Positions 42,933-53,130 of a DNA stretch of 64,000 bases are shown here, piece by piece (the first letter of the stretch is position 1; each line of letters begins with the position of its first letter). This DNA comes from Mycobacterium scrofulaceum (GTDB lineage: Bacteria; Actinomycetota; Actinomycetes; Mycobacteriales; Mycobacteriaceae), in the NCBI RefSeq assembly GCF_001667885.1, contig NZ_LZJW01000102.1, forward strand, positions 1 through 64,000, written 5' to 3'. Made by a program: the position numbers and the translations under genes. The notes beneath the pieces were generated by a model. That model was not told where the DNA came from. It saw only the letters and a list, made by a program, of their open reading frames with translations, and did not search any database.

Positions 42933-43692
42933 CGCGCGCCGGGGCGGACTGGAGGTCTGGGCGCCGTCGGTGGTCCCCCCGATCGGGGTCGACCTGTCCG
43001 ACGAGCAGGCGCTCGCGGTGGCCTTCCGCCACCTGGCCGGGATCGGGTTCGCCGAGAACATGGCCGGGCATATCACCTGGCAACGCGACGGCCAGACGGA
43101 GATGTTGGTCAATCCGTGGGGGCTGTGGTGGCAGGAGATGACGGCGTCCGACATCTGCGTGGTCGACGCCGACGCCCGGGTGCTGCGGGGCCGGTGGGAC
43201 GTCACGCCGGCGATCCACATCCACACCGAGCTGCACCGTGTCCGCGACGACGCCCGGGTGGTCATCCACAACCACCCGTACTACGTCTGTGTGCTCGCCG
43301 CGCTGGGCCGGCTGCCCGAATTGGTGCACCAGACCGGTTCGCTCTTCCTCGACGACCTGTGCCTGGTGGACGCCTACGACGGCGAGATCGACAGCCCCGC
43401 TCGCGCGGCCGAGCTCGCGACCCGCATCGGGGGCGCGAACCTGACCATCCTGGCCAACCACGGCGTCATCGCGACCGGCCGCAATCTGCCCGAAGCCGTC
43501 TACCGCGCGGCGTCCATCGAACGGGTATGCAAGCTGGCCTACGACGTGCTGCTGACCGGCAAGGAGCCGGTCGCCATGAAGTGGTCCGACATGGCGGGCA
43601 TGCAGCGGTCGCTCGTCGAGCGCGCAGCCGACGTGTACTGGGCGGGCGCGGCGCGGATGACCATCAAGGCCGACCCCGACGTGCTCACGTGA
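42919..43692 (+). CDS. Class II aldolase/adducin family protein
   Basis: A 257-residue class II aldolase fold. Seen: 'FAENMAGHITWQRDG' near the N-terminus, metal-site His residues in 'TPAIHIHTELH' and 'VVIHNHPYYV', and the third His in 'ILANHGVIATG'. The usual family reaction is retro-aldol cleavage of a phosphorylated or hydroxy-keto compound with Zn2+; many mycobacterial members act on unknown non-sugar substrates. Start: ATG at 42919 with GGAGG. It overlaps the acyl-CoA ligase upstream. Confidence 0.88.
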   Translation: MNAPNARRGGLEVWAPSVVPPIGVDLSDEQALAVAFRHLAGIGFAENMAGHITWQRDGQTEMLVNPWGLWWQEMTASDICVVDADARVLRGRWDVTPAIHIHTELHRVRDDARVVIHNHPYYVCVLAALGRLPELVHQTGSLFLDDLCLVDAYDGEIDSPARAAELATRIGGANLTILANHGVIATGRNLPEAVYRAASIERVCKLAYDVLLTGKEPVAMKWSDMAGMQRSLVERAADVYWAGAARMTIKADPDVLT

Positions 43693-43771
43693 ACCGCGTC
43701 GTCGCGTGTGCGTCCGCGCCGGAAGCCGTCACCGGACATTCAACGACACCGCCGCGCAAGGAGATTGACGA

Positions 43772-45040
43772 GTGAAATCGATCGACGAGCTGGCCGGCGA
43801 CCTGAACTTCACCACCGCGAAGACCGGCGAGCACCGCTCGGTCACGTTCTTGCCCGACCCGCCCCGCGCGCCGCGGCGCTACACCGTGATCTCCGTCGAC
43901 GATCACATCGTCGAGCCGCCGGATACCTTCGCCGGGCGGTTGCCGCGCAAGTTCGCCGACCGGGCGCCCAAAGTCGTCGAGACCGACAGCGGGGGACAGA
44001 CCTGGGTCTACGACGGTCGGGAGCTGCCCAACGTCGGATTCAACGCCGTCGTGGGCCGGCCGGTGGCCGAGTATGGCTTCGAACCGGTCCGGTTCGACGA
44101 AATGCGAAGGGGCGCTTGGGACATCCATGAGCGTGTCAAGGACATGGACCTCAATGGCATCTACGCGTCGCTCAATTTCCCGTCCTTCCTCCCCGGCTTC
44201 GCCGGCCAGCGGCTGCAGCAGGTGACCGACGATCGCGACCTGGCGCTGGCCTCGGTGCGCGCCTGGAACGATTGGCACCTCGAGGTGTGGGCGGGCTCGT
44301 ATCCCGAACGGATCATTCCGTGCCAATTGCCGTGGCTACTGGACCCCGAACTCGGCGCGAAGATGATCTACGAGAACGCCGAGCGTGGATTCCATGCCAT
44401 CACGTTCAGCGAGAACCCGGCAATGCTGGGGCTGCCGAGCATTCATTCCAAACACTGGGACCCGATGATGGCGGCCTGCGCCGAGACGGACACCGTCGTC
44501 AACCTGCACATCGGCTCGTCGGGGTCCTCGCCGTCCACCACCGACGACGCGCCTCCGGACGTGCAGGGCGTGCTGTTCTTCGCCTACGCCATCTCCGCGG
44601 CGGTCGACTGGCTGTATTCGGGGCTGCCCAGCAGGTTTCCCGACCTGAAGATCTGCTTGTCCGAAGGCGGAATCGGGTGGGTGGCCGGACTGCTGGATCG
44701 CCTCGACCACATGCTCAGCTACCACGCGATGTACGGCACCTGGGCGGCGCTGGGCGAAAGCCTCACGCCCGCAGAGGTTTTCACCCGCAACTTCTGGTTC
44801 TGCGCGGTGGAGGACAAGTCGTCGTTCGTGCAGCGCGACCGGATCGGCGTGGACAACATCATGTTGGAGGCCGACTACCCGCATTGCGACTCCACCTGGC
44901 CCCACACCCAGCGGACGATCCACGAGCAAATCGGCGACCTGCCCGCGGACGTCATCCGTAAGTTCAGCTGGGAGAACGCGTCACGCCTCTACCGCCACCC
45001 GGTGCCGGAAGAAGTGCAGCGGAATCCGGACGCGTTCTGA
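43772..45040 (+). CDS. Amidohydrolase-family metal-dependent hydrolase/decarboxylase
   Basis: A 422-residue TIM-barrel protein of the amidohydrolase_2 type. Seen: 'VISVDDHIVEPPDTF', an N-terminal metal site with DDH in place of HxH; 'VVNLHIGSSGSS' with a His ligand; and 'NIMLEADYPHCDSTWP', carrying the last Asp. Family knowledge: this group includes ACMS and gamma-resorcylate decarboxylases and mycobacterial lipid-catabolism enzymes. Start: GTG at 43772 after AAGGAG. It follows the ligase-aldolase pair by 79 bp on the same strand and likely works with them. Confidence 0.87.
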   Translation: MKSIDELAGDLNFTTAKTGEHRSVTFLPDPPRAPRRYTVISVDDHIVEPPDTFAGRLPRKFADRAPKVVETDSGGQTWVYDGRELPNVGFNAVVGRPVAEYGFEPVRFDEMRRGAWDIHERVKDMDLNGIYASLNFPSFLPGFAGQRLQQVTDDRDLALASVRAWNDWHLEVWAGSYPERIIPCQLPWLLDPELGAKMIYENAERGFHAITFSENPAMLGLPSIHSKHWDPMMAACAETDTVVNLHIGSSGSSPSTTDDAPPDVQGVLFFAYAISAAVDWLYSGLPSRFPDLKICLSEGGIGWVAGLLDRLDHMLSYHAMYGTWAALGESLTPAEVFTRNFWFCAVEDKSSFVQRDRIGVDNIMLEADYPHCDSTWPHTQRTIHEQIGDLPADVIRKFSWENASRLYRHPVPEEVQRNPDAF

Positions 45041-45082
45041 GCTCGGTGCGGCGGCCTTCACGCGCCGGAATCGACCGCGTAC

Positions 45083-45110
45083 ACTACGTTCAGTATGTAC
45101 TAAACGTAGT
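45083..45110. promoter_or_regulatory. 28-bp near-perfect palindrome, probable operator of the MarR/GbsR gene
   Basis: Left arm ACTACGTTCAGTA (45083-45095), centre TG, right arm TACTAAACGTAGT (45098-45110): 12 of 13 positions pair, the one mismatch being at 45102. It is followed at once by the GGAGGG ribosome site (45111-45116) and the ATG at 45119, so a bound dimer would block the promoter or the start of transcription. This strongly suggests autorepression by the gene it precedes. Confidence 0.8.
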
Positions 45111-45118
45111 GGAGGGTC

Positions 45119-45589
45119 ATGTCGCCGGAAGAGGCCGAGTTCGTCGACCGCCTCGGGCTGTTCTTCGAACTGCTCGGCGCCACCCGGACCATGGGCCGGC
45201 TGTACGGATGGCTGCTGATCTGTCACCCGCCTGAGCAGTCGTTGACCCAGCTGGCGGAGGCGTTATCGGTCAGCAAGGCCTCCATCAGTACCGTCGCACG
45301 GCAGCTGCTGGAGGGCGGCATGGTGGAGCGGTTGCCCAGTCCGGACCGCCAACACCTCTACCGGGTAACCCCGGGCGGGTTCACCAGCGTTCTGGAAACC
45401 CAGCTCTCGCTCATGCGGCTGGGCATCGAACCCGCCGAGTTCGCCCTTTCGGTGCTGGCGGAGGACCGCGCCGAACAGCGGCAGCGCGTCGAGGACTTCC
45501 GCGATTTCTGCGAGTTCTGCACCAATGCCTATCGCGACCAGCTCATGCAGATGTGGACCGAATATCGAGCGGCAAGGAGAAAACCATGA
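45119..45589 (+). CDS. GbsR/MarR-family transcriptional regulator
   Basis: A 156-residue winged-helix regulator. Seen: 'LGATRTMGRLYGWLLICHPPEQSLTQLAEALSVSKASISTVARQLLEGGMVERLPSPDRQHLYRVT', the GbsR-like helix-turn-helix and wing, followed by a C-terminal helical dimerisation part with 'FCEFCTN'. Start: ATG at 45119, directly after the palindrome and a GGAGGG site. It overlaps the methyltransferase gene by 4 bp (ATGA). It probably represses its own two-gene operon until a ligand is bound; the ligand is unknown. Confidence 0.9.
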   Translation: MSPEEAEFVDRLGLFFELLGATRTMGRLYGWLLICHPPEQSLTQLAEALSVSKASISTVARQLLEGGMVERLPSPDRQHLYRVTPGGFTSVLETQLSLMRLGIEPAEFALSVLAEDRAEQRQRVEDFRDFCEFCTNAYRDQLMQMWTEYRAARRKP

Positions 45590-46410
45590 CCGCGACGGAC
45601 AAGGTCGACTTCACCGCGGTGCCGTGGGGGTCGGTGGAATGGACGAACCTTGTCACGCTCTATCTCCGTGCTCACGAAAGCCGTTCGAGAAGGCCCATTT
45701 TGGGAGACAAGACGGCGGCGGAAGCGGTGGAGCGGATCGACTACGACTTCAAACGGATTCATCGGAGCTCGTTGCCGGCGTCGAACCAGTATTTGGTCGC
45801 CCTGCGCGCCAAGCGGCTCGACGACTGGTGCGCGCAATTCCTTCGGCGCCATCCCGACGCCGTGGTGCTGCATCTGGGTTGTGGCCTCGACGGCCGCGCC
45901 TTCCGGCTTCCCGTACCGCCGTCCGTCTTGTGGTTCGACGTCGACCAACCCGCCGTCATCCAGTTGCGGCGGCGGCTCTACGAGGACACCGAGCGGTACC
46001 GGATGATCGGCTCGTCGGTGACCGATCCGGAGTGGCTGGACCAGGTGCCGACCGGTCGCCCGACGCTGGTCATCGCCGAAGGCCTGCTCATGTATCTGAC
46101 CGAACACCAGGTCCGCGAGCTGTTGCGGCGTCTGACGGACCGATTCCACAGCGGCGAAATGCATTTCGACACGCTCTCGGCGCTGGCGCCGTTGCTGTCC
46201 AAGCTGTTCACCCGGGGGATCATCAAGTGGGGTACCCGCGATGCGCGGGAGCTCGAGTCGTGGAACCCGAGGCTGCGGTTACTCGAGCGGACGTCTACGC
46301 TGGCCGGCTACCGGCAGATCGACTCGACGGTGGTGCGGCTGATCTATCAGGTCATGTGGGTGGCGGGCGCCCGCAACTACGACGTGCTGAACCGCTTCGA
46401 ATACTCATAA
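45586..46410 (+). CDS. SAM-dependent methyltransferase, leucine carboxyl methyltransferase (PPM1) type
   Basis: A 274-residue class I methyltransferase. Seen: 'SNQYLVALRAKRLDDWCAQFL', then SAM motif 'VVLHLGCGLDGRAFRL', 'WFDVDQPAVIQLRRRLY' carrying the acidic residue for the ribose, and 'PTLVIAEGLLMYLTEHQV'. Family knowledge: mycobacteria have many such LCM/omega-type methyltransferases, most with unknown O- or carboxyl targets. Start: ATG 45586 overlapping the regulator stop. The pairing with a ligand-sensing repressor suggests inactivation by methylation of a toxic acid or phenol. The 3' end overlaps the convergent nitronate monooxygenase gene by 6 bp. Confidence 0.87.
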   Translation: MTATDKVDFTAVPWGSVEWTNLVTLYLRAHESRSRRPILGDKTAAEAVERIDYDFKRIHRSSLPASNQYLVALRAKRLDDWCAQFLRRHPDAVVLHLGCGLDGRAFRLPVPPSVLWFDVDQPAVIQLRRRLYEDTERYRMIGSSVTDPEWLDQVPTGRPTLVIAEGLLMYLTEHQVRELLRRLTDRFHSGEMHFDTLSALAPLLSKLFTRGIIKWGTRDARELESWNPRLRLLERTSTLAGYRQIDSTVVRLIYQVMWVAGARNYDVLNRFEYS

Positions 46411-47424
46411 ATCGGAAGCCAGCCGCCGCAGAATCTCGGAGGTGGGTTCGGCGGTCGCATTCCGGTAGCCGGTGCCGGCCCACAGGTGCACGTAGTCGGG
46501 CTTGCCCGCCGCGGCCGCGGCCTTGCGCAGCGGGCTGGTCAGGTAGTGGATGGCCGGATAGCCCAGCGGCGCCTGAGCCTCGTGGGCGTCGATGAAGGCA
46601 TTGCGCAGCCCGCGCGCCGGACGGCCGGTGAAGGCGTGCGTGAGCACCGTCTCGGTGTACGCCGGGTCGGTCAGGGCCGCCCGGTGCGTGGCCGAGGCGC
46701 CGCTTTCGTCCGCGCGCAGCAGAACGGTGCCCACGGCGGCAGCGGCGGCGCCCGCGCGGATCACCTCGGCGACCGCGGCGGGGGTGGCCAGCCCGCCGGC
46801 GGCGATGACCGGCAGCGGAACGGCTGCGACGATCTGTGCGACCAGCTCGGCGATCGGCACGGGCGTCAGTGGCTTCCGCGGCGAGAGTGTGCCCGAGTGA
46901 CCGCCGGCGGCGGCCGCCTGCACGGCGAGCATGTCGACCCCGGCGTCGCGTGCCTGCACCGCCTCGTCGGGCGTGGTCACCGTCTGCACCACGACACTGC
47001 CCGCCTTGCGCAGCGCCGCGATCACCGCGCGCGGCGGGATGCCGAAGGTGAACGACACCATGGGAGCCGGGTCGTCGAGCAGCAGCGCGACCTTCTCGTT
47101 GAACCTGTCGGTGTCCTCGATCGGCTCCGGGGGCAACGTCAGCCCGAACTGCTCGGCATCGCGCTGGACGATCGCGGCGTAGGCGCGGTAGCTCCCCGGA
47201 TCAACCGGTAGCGGGTTGGGCGCAAACAGGTTGATGCCGAACGGGATTCCCTCGGCCCGAACCTGTTTGACCTCGGCTTCCACCGCCTCCACGGTCTTGT
47301 ACCCCGCGGCGAGCATGCCGAGGCCGCCCGCGCGGGTCGCGGCCGACACCATCGCGGGGGTGGTAGGCCCGCCCGCCATCGGGGCGGCGACCAGCGGAAT
47401 GGACATTTCGAACTGTGTCAGCAT
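46405..47424 (-). CDS. Nitronate monooxygenase-like FMN enzyme
   Basis: A 339-residue TIM-barrel flavoprotein. Seen: N-terminal 'PLVAAPMAGGPTTPAMVSAATRAGGLGMLAAGY', 'VSFTFGIPPRAVIAALRKAGSVVVQTVTTPDEAVQARDAGVDMLAVQAAAAGGHSGT' and 'VPLPVIAAGGLATPAAVAEVIRAGAAAAAVGTVLLRADES', the FMN phosphate site. Class I nitronate monooxygenases have a His at the AAGGHSG position, present here. Substrates other than nitronates are likely for the mycobacterial group. Start: ATG at 47424. Divergent from the arylsulfatase gene. Confidence 0.9.
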   Translation of the reverse strand: MLTQFEMSIPLVAAPMAGGPTTPAMVSAATRAGGLGMLAAGYKTVEAVEAEVKQVRAEGIPFGINLFAPNPLPVDPGSYRAYAAIVQRDAEQFGLTLPPEPIEDTDRFNEKVALLLDDPAPMVSFTFGIPPRAVIAALRKAGSVVVQTVTTPDEAVQARDAGVDMLAVQAAAAGGHSGTLSPRKPLTPVPIAELVAQIVAAVPLPVIAAGGLATPAAVAEVIRAGAAAAAVGTVLLRADESGASATHRAALTDPAYTETVLTHAFTGRPARGLRNAFIDAHEAQAPLGYPAIHYLTSPLRKAAAAAGKPDYVHLWAGTGYRNATAEPTSEILRRLASDL

Positions 47425-47495
47425 GTCTGAGCCCTCCCGTGAGGCGGTACGCCGAACGCGGACACCACCGCCCTGACAATAACGACGTCCCGTAG

Positions 47496-49141
<1,646 letters not shown>

Positions 49142-49142
<1 letters not shown>

Positions 49143-50365
49143 TGGCCGAAACGACGACCTGCGCAATCATCGGTGGCGGTCCGGCCGGCATGGTCCTGGG
49201 GCTGCTACTGGCCCGGGCGGGTGTGCAGGTCACCCTGATGGAGAAGCACGGCGACTTCCTGCGCGACTTCCGCGGCGATACGGTCCACCCGACCACCATG
49301 CGCCTGCTCGACGAGCTGGGCTTGTGGGAACCCTTCGCGGCCTTGCCTTTCACCGAAGTTCGCACCGCGAAGCTCGAATCCAATGGGCGGTCGGTGACCT
49401 ACGTCGACTTCGAGCGGTTACGCCAGCCCCATCCCTTTGTCGCTATGGTGCCGCAGTGGGACCTGCTCAACCTGCTGGCCGATGCGGCCCAGGCGGAGCC
49501 CAGCTTCTCGCTGCGAATGAACACCGAAGTCACCGGCCTGGTATGGGAGGCCGACCGGGTCGTCGGAGTGCGCTACCGCGGGCCCGAGGGCCCGGGCGAA
49601 CTGCGGGCGGAGCTGACGGTCGCATGCGACGGCCGATGGTCGATCGCGCGTCGGGAGGCCGGACTGACGGCGCGTGAGTTTCCGGTGAAATTCGACGTGT
49701 GGTGGTTTCGGTTGCCGCACAAGGAAGACGTCGAATACTCGTTCCTCCCGCGCCTCGGTCCGGGCAAGGGTCTTGCCGTGATCCCGCGGGAGCGCTACTT
49801 CCAGATCGCTTACCTCGGACCCAAGGGCACGGACGCCCAATTGCGGGCGCGCGGCATCGAGGCGTTCCGCCACGACGTCGAAGAGCTGCTGCCCGACATG
49901 CCCGAGTCGGTCGCGGCGCTGCAATCGATGGATGACGTCAAACATCTTGACGTGCACGTGAATCGGCTGCGCCGTTGGCACACCAAGGGGCTGCTGTGCA
50001 TCGGCGACGCGGCGCACGCGATGTCGCCGCTGGGTGGCGTCGGCATCAACCTGGCGATCCAGGATGCCGTCGCGGCCGCGACGGTCCTGGCCGAACCGCT
50101 TCGGCGACACCGGGTCGGCGACCGCGAACTCGCCGCGGTGCACCGGCGGCGCGTCTTCCCGACGGTGGTGACGCAACTGGTGCAGCAGGTGCTGCATCGG
50201 ATCTTGCTCGGGCCGTTGCTGCGTGGCGCGGATCCCACGCCGCCGGCGGCGTTACTCGGCCTGATGCAACGGCTGCCGTGGCTGTCGATCGTGCCGGCCT
50301 ACTTCGTCGGGGTCGGGGTCCTGCCCGAGCACGCGCCGGCGTTCGCCCGTCGCGGGAACGGCTAG
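49142..50365 (+). CDS. FAD-dependent aromatic hydroxylase-like monooxygenase
   Basis: A 407-residue class A flavin monooxygenase. Seen: GGGPAG FAD motif (11-16), 'FRGDTVHPTTMRLLDELGL', the DG motif 'ACDGRWSIAR' and the GD motif 'CIGDAAHAMSPLGGVGINLAIQDA'. Family knowledge: these are PHBH-fold enzymes hydroxylating phenols or related rings with NAD(P)H. Start: ATG 49142 sharing bases with the sulfatase stop. Coupling to a sulfatase is unusual and suggests an aryl sulfate as the entry substrate. Confidence 0.9.
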
Positions 50366-50419
50366 GCCAACGCAGGTCCGGACCCCGCGCGTGCAGGCGT
50401 TTGACGGATGGCGAGCGAG

Positions 50420-50470
50420 GGTATGCGTATTGGGACAGTTTGAGGTCAGATCGGTCCGTCCCCGCATACC
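50420..50470 (+). promoter_or_regulatory. Extended hairpin in the leader of the small secreted protein gene
   Basis: GGTATGCG (50420-50427) pairs with CGCATACC (50463-50470), and after a 4-nt bulge GGGAC (50432-50436) pairs with GTCCC (50458-50462), a 13-bp interrupted stem with a 21-nt loop. It lies 48 bp before the GTG at 50519 and ahead of the GAGGAGG site, so it is probably a 5' UTR structure rather than a terminator (no T-run). Whether it controls expression or stability is open. Confidence 0.45.
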
Positions 50471-50518
50471 GCGGACGTTCCCTCCGGGAAGCCACGGGAC
50501 CGAGAGGAGGCCAGCACA

Positions 50519-50767
50519 GTGAACATCAAAAAAATCGCAGGTAATACCGCCGTTGTCGGCGCGTTGAGCGTTGCGGCGCTGGGTCTCGGCACCGGTATGG
50601 CCCAGGCACATCCGGGCCCGTGGCCACCGCCGGTCCCGCCGGGTCCGCACGTCGTGGACAACGGACATTGGAACCCGTTGCCGCCGGGGCAGGTCAAGCA
50701 GATCTGCCCGTGGCAGTCGCCGCCGGGCCAGTGGATCGGCGGCCCGCACGGGGTTCCGTGCACCTGA
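50519..50767 (+). CDS. Small secreted Pro-rich protein
   Basis: An 82-residue protein with a clear Sec signal peptide ending near 'GTGMAQAHPGP' (AXA cleavage). The mature part of about 52 residues is Pro/Gly/Trp-rich: 'PPGQVKQICPWQSPPGQWIGGPHGVPCT' with two Cys (one disulfide likely). Start: GTG at 50519 with GAGGAGG. I believe similar short secreted proteins recur in mycobacteria, but no function is known to me. It shares no Cys motif with the pair at 40632-41277. Confidence 0.8.
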   Translation: MNIKKIAGNTAVVGALSVAALGLGTGMAQAHPGPWPPPVPPGPHVVDNGHWNPLPPGQVKQICPWQSPPGQWIGGPHGVPCT

Positions 50768-50835
50768 TCGCCCCGAAATTCGAACGGGCCTGACATCCTT
50801 CTCGCCCTGCGCGGGGCGAACGGCCAGTGTCCTGG

Positions 50836-51660
50836 TCACGCGGTCTCGGCCAACAACCGCCGCGCCGCCTCGACGCACGGTCGGAGCCGGTCGATCGGCG
50901 TGACCCCGTCCAACGCCAACGACCTTCTTGGTACCTCGAGTTCGATCACGATGTCGGACGGGAGCGCGGACAGGATGTCCCGCAGCGGCAGCTCGCCCTC
51001 GCCGGGAACCATCCGCTCATACATGGCTTCTTCCATGTAGTTTCCGCCGCGCGGCCGCAGAGTGGTGTCGTTGAGTTGGGCATAACCGATGCGGGCGGGG
51101 TCGGTCGCCGCGAGATCGGCGGCGCCCGAGCCAGAGCGGACCAGGTGCATGGTGTCGATCAGCAGGCGAAAGTCGTTACGTCCTACGTGTTCGACCGCCG
51201 CGAGCGCCGTCGGCAGGTCGCCGACCGTCAGCCCGGGCACGGGTTCGAGCAGTGTCTGGATGCCCCGGTCGGCGGCGTGCTCCGTCAGCGCCGCGAACTG
51301 GTCGAAGCTGCGGGGGAGGTCGGGGTCGAGGCTGACCACATTGATCCGAGGAACGCTCAGCTCGGCCAGCACGTCGAGATCCGCACGGAACGCGCTCATG
51401 TCGGCGTCCGGCAGCACGAGAAAGCCGTCCCCGAGCGAGATCGTCACGCCCCGGTCCTCCATCGCGGCGACCACCTGATGTCGCAGGCCGGCGTCGGCCA
51501 GGGAGAAGCGGGGATAACCGAGGGGCACCAGCGGCATGCCCTGCAGCGCGGCGGAAACGAAACGGCAGCCGAGATCGGCCGCCAGATTCACCAATTCGAC
51601 TGGGGGAAGGCCGAACACGCTCAGCATGCCGATGCCGAGCCGATCCATGCTCGTTGTCAT
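50836..51660 (-). CDS. Sugar phosphate isomerase/epimerase-like TIM-barrel protein
   Basis: A 274-residue AP_endonuclase_2/xylose-isomerase-like barrel. Seen: 'LGIGMLSVFGLPPVELVNLAADLGCRFVS', 'INVVSLDPDLPRSFDQF', 'IQTLLEPVPGLTVGDLPTALAAVEHV' with the Glu metal ligand, 'FRLLIDTMHLVRSG' with the Asp-His pair, and 'DIVIELEVPRRS' with the last Glu. It probably isomerises a hydroxy-keto compound. Start: ATG at 51660, one base after the stop of the lipoprotein gene, so they are co-transcribed. Confidence 0.83.
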   Translation of the reverse strand: MTTSMDRLGIGMLSVFGLPPVELVNLAADLGCRFVSAALQGMPLVPLGYPRFSLADAGLRHQVVAAMEDRGVTISLGDGFLVLPDADMSAFRADLDVLAELSVPRINVVSLDPDLPRSFDQFAALTEHAADRGIQTLLEPVPGLTVGDLPTALAAVEHVGRNDFRLLIDTMHLVRSGSGAADLAATDPARIGYAQLNDTTLRPRGGNYMEEAMYERMVPGEGELPLRDILSALPSDIVIELEVPRRSLALDGVTPIDRLRPCVEAARRLLAETA

Positions 51661-51661
51661 G

Positions 51662-52276
51662 TCACGAAGGACGACCGGCGAGTTGGGCCAATTGCGCGGC
51701 TCCCTCGGCGGTTTGGGTGGTCAGTGCGATGCGCCCCGAAGTGACGGGGTCTTCGATGATCGGCGCCTCCAGCACGAGATTGTCGCGGACGAAGGCCACA
51801 TGGTCTTGGAGATGCGCGGCGGTGTACGACGCCCACGCGGACGCCGACGGCGGGTCGAGGGTGAGGGTCACGTCGTAGTAACCCGCCGCCAGCGACTTCG
51901 GTGGTTCCACGTGTATCAGCCCGAGCTGCATCGTCTCGGGGCCCAGTGCGTACAACGTGGTTCGGCCGATGTCGCACGTGGTGAACGCCTCAGTCGGCGC
52001 CACCGGATGATTCGGGTCGGTCGCCGGGCACTTCTGCGGGCTGGTCGGCTGCGACTTGTTGACCGGGCGGACGGGCAAGGGGGCGATATTCAGGATCGGT
52101 GCGGCCGACGCGCTTGTGGTGGGCGTCGCGGTGGTCGCCGCGCGGGTGGTCGACGTGGTGGGCGCGGCCGCGTGCCGCGTCGAGTGGCAGGCGCATATCA
52201 GCGCAACGGGCAGCAGGGCGCACACCAACCAAGCGGCCGGCACGCCCACCGTCCCGTCACCTCGCCGTTGAGTCAT
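51662..52276 (-). CDS. Putative lipoprotein with SecDF-P1 head-like domain
   Basis: A 204-residue exported protein. Seen: basic N-terminus MTQRRGD, hydrophobic 'AAWLVCALLPVALICAC', a plausible lipobox (ICA-C), a Thr/Ala/Pro-rich linker, then a domain resembling the SecD P1 head: 'PVNKSQ..', a Cys pair around 'KCPATDP' and 'FTTCDIG', 'YDVTLTLDPPSASAWASYTAAHL' and 'AFVRDNLVLEAPIIEDPVTSGRIALT'. SecD itself is not present here. Start: ATG 52276 (or 52285). It is the first gene of a unit with the isomerase, and it is divergent from the TetR gene, whose operator it may share. Confidence 0.75.
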   Translation of the reverse strand: MTQRRGDGTVGVPAAWLVCALLPVALICACHSTRHAAAPTTSTTRAATTATPTTSASAAPILNIAPLPVRPVNKSQPTSPQKCPATDPNHPVAPTEAFTTCDIGRTTLYALGPETMQLGLIHVEPPKSLAAGYYDVTLTLDPPSASAWASYTAAHLQDHVAFVRDNLVLEAPIIEDPVTSGRIALTTQTAEGAAQLAQLAGRPS

Positions 52277-52335
52277 TCGACCCATTGTTGCAGTCGAGAC
52301 AACGGCCGGGCCGGTGCTGCGGCACCCTTTACGGA

Positions 52336-52354
52336 CACTACGAATATAGAGTAG
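52336..52354. promoter_or_regulatory. Operator-like site before the TetR gene (site 1)
   Basis: CACTA (52336-52340), 6 bp, TAGAG (52347-52351), then TAG. The core CTACGA-N2-ATAGAGT (52338-52352) recurs with the same spacing at 53133-53147, before the P450 operon. It abuts the GTG start at 52356, and TATAGA inside it could serve as a -10 for a leaderless transcript. Confidence 0.6.
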
Positions 52355-52355
52355 C

Positions 52356-53057
52356 GTGTCCCTCCAAACGATGGACAAACGCCGGAAGCCCAATCCAGGG
52401 GAGCGCCGCCGCGATCTGTGCGATGCGGCCATCCAGTTGTTGGCCGAAGACGGGGCCAAGGGACTGAGCCATCTCAAGGTCGACCGCAAGGCCGGCGTCC
52501 CTGACGGCACCACGTCGTTCTACTTCCGCACCCGCTCGGCGCTGCTGCGCGCGGTGGCCGAGCGGCTGGCCGAGCTGGACCTCGCCGACCTGCAGTCCGT
52601 CGCCGATGACTCCGACGGCCGGGGGGAGAACCCCTCGCCCTCGCGACTGTCACAGGTGGTCATTCGATCGGGCAACGGTCCGCAGCTGTCCCGAACCAAG
52701 GCGCGTTACGAGCTGACGATGCAGGCCGCGCGCGATCCGGCACTGGCCGCGATTCTGCAACGGGCCACGGACGAATTCACCAAGCTGCACCGCGAAATCC
52801 TGGTGCAGCTCATGCCGCACGGCGCGGACCTGGAGCCCGCCGTGGTCGAAGACCTGAGCAATGTGACGCTGACGTTCATCAACGGCCTGCTGGTGCGGTT
52901 CGCCCACGGCGACCGGATCGTCGACACGGCCGAGCAGTTGGACGGCATCTTGTCGGCCATTGCGGCGGGCATCCTGCACAGCTCGCACCGGGGCCGGCTG
53001 ACCGACGCAGCCGGCCAGTCCGCGGCGGTCCAGCGCCGCGCGACGGCGTCGGGCTGA
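52356..53057 (+). CDS. TetR-family transcriptional regulator
   Basis: A 233-residue regulator. Seen: N-terminal 'RRRDLCDAAIQLLAEDGAKGLSHLKVDRKAGVPDGTTSFYFRTRSALLRAVAERL', the TetR helix-turn-helix, and a ligand-binding helical domain ending with a basic, Ala-rich tail. Start: GTG 52356, or ATG 52371 five codons later; no ribosome site is seen for either, which suits leaderless mRNA. Twin sites at 52336 and 53131 suggest that it represses itself and the P450 operon downstream on the same strand. Confidence 0.9.
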   Translation: MSLQTMDKRRKPNPGERRRDLCDAAIQLLAEDGAKGLSHLKVDRKAGVPDGTTSFYFRTRSALLRAVAERLAELDLADLQSVADDSDGRGENPSPSRLSQVVIRSGNGPQLSRTKARYELTMQAARDPALAAILQRATDEFTKLHREILVQLMPHGADLEPAVVEDLSNVTLTFINGLLVRFAHGDRIVDTAEQLDGILSAIAAGILHSSHRGRLTDAAGQSAAVQRRATASG

Positions 53058-53130
53058 GCGGGCCGGACATGCGCGAATCGGTGACGGGTGACGCGGCATG
53101 GGGTCTTGCCAGACCATTCGCCATATGGTT

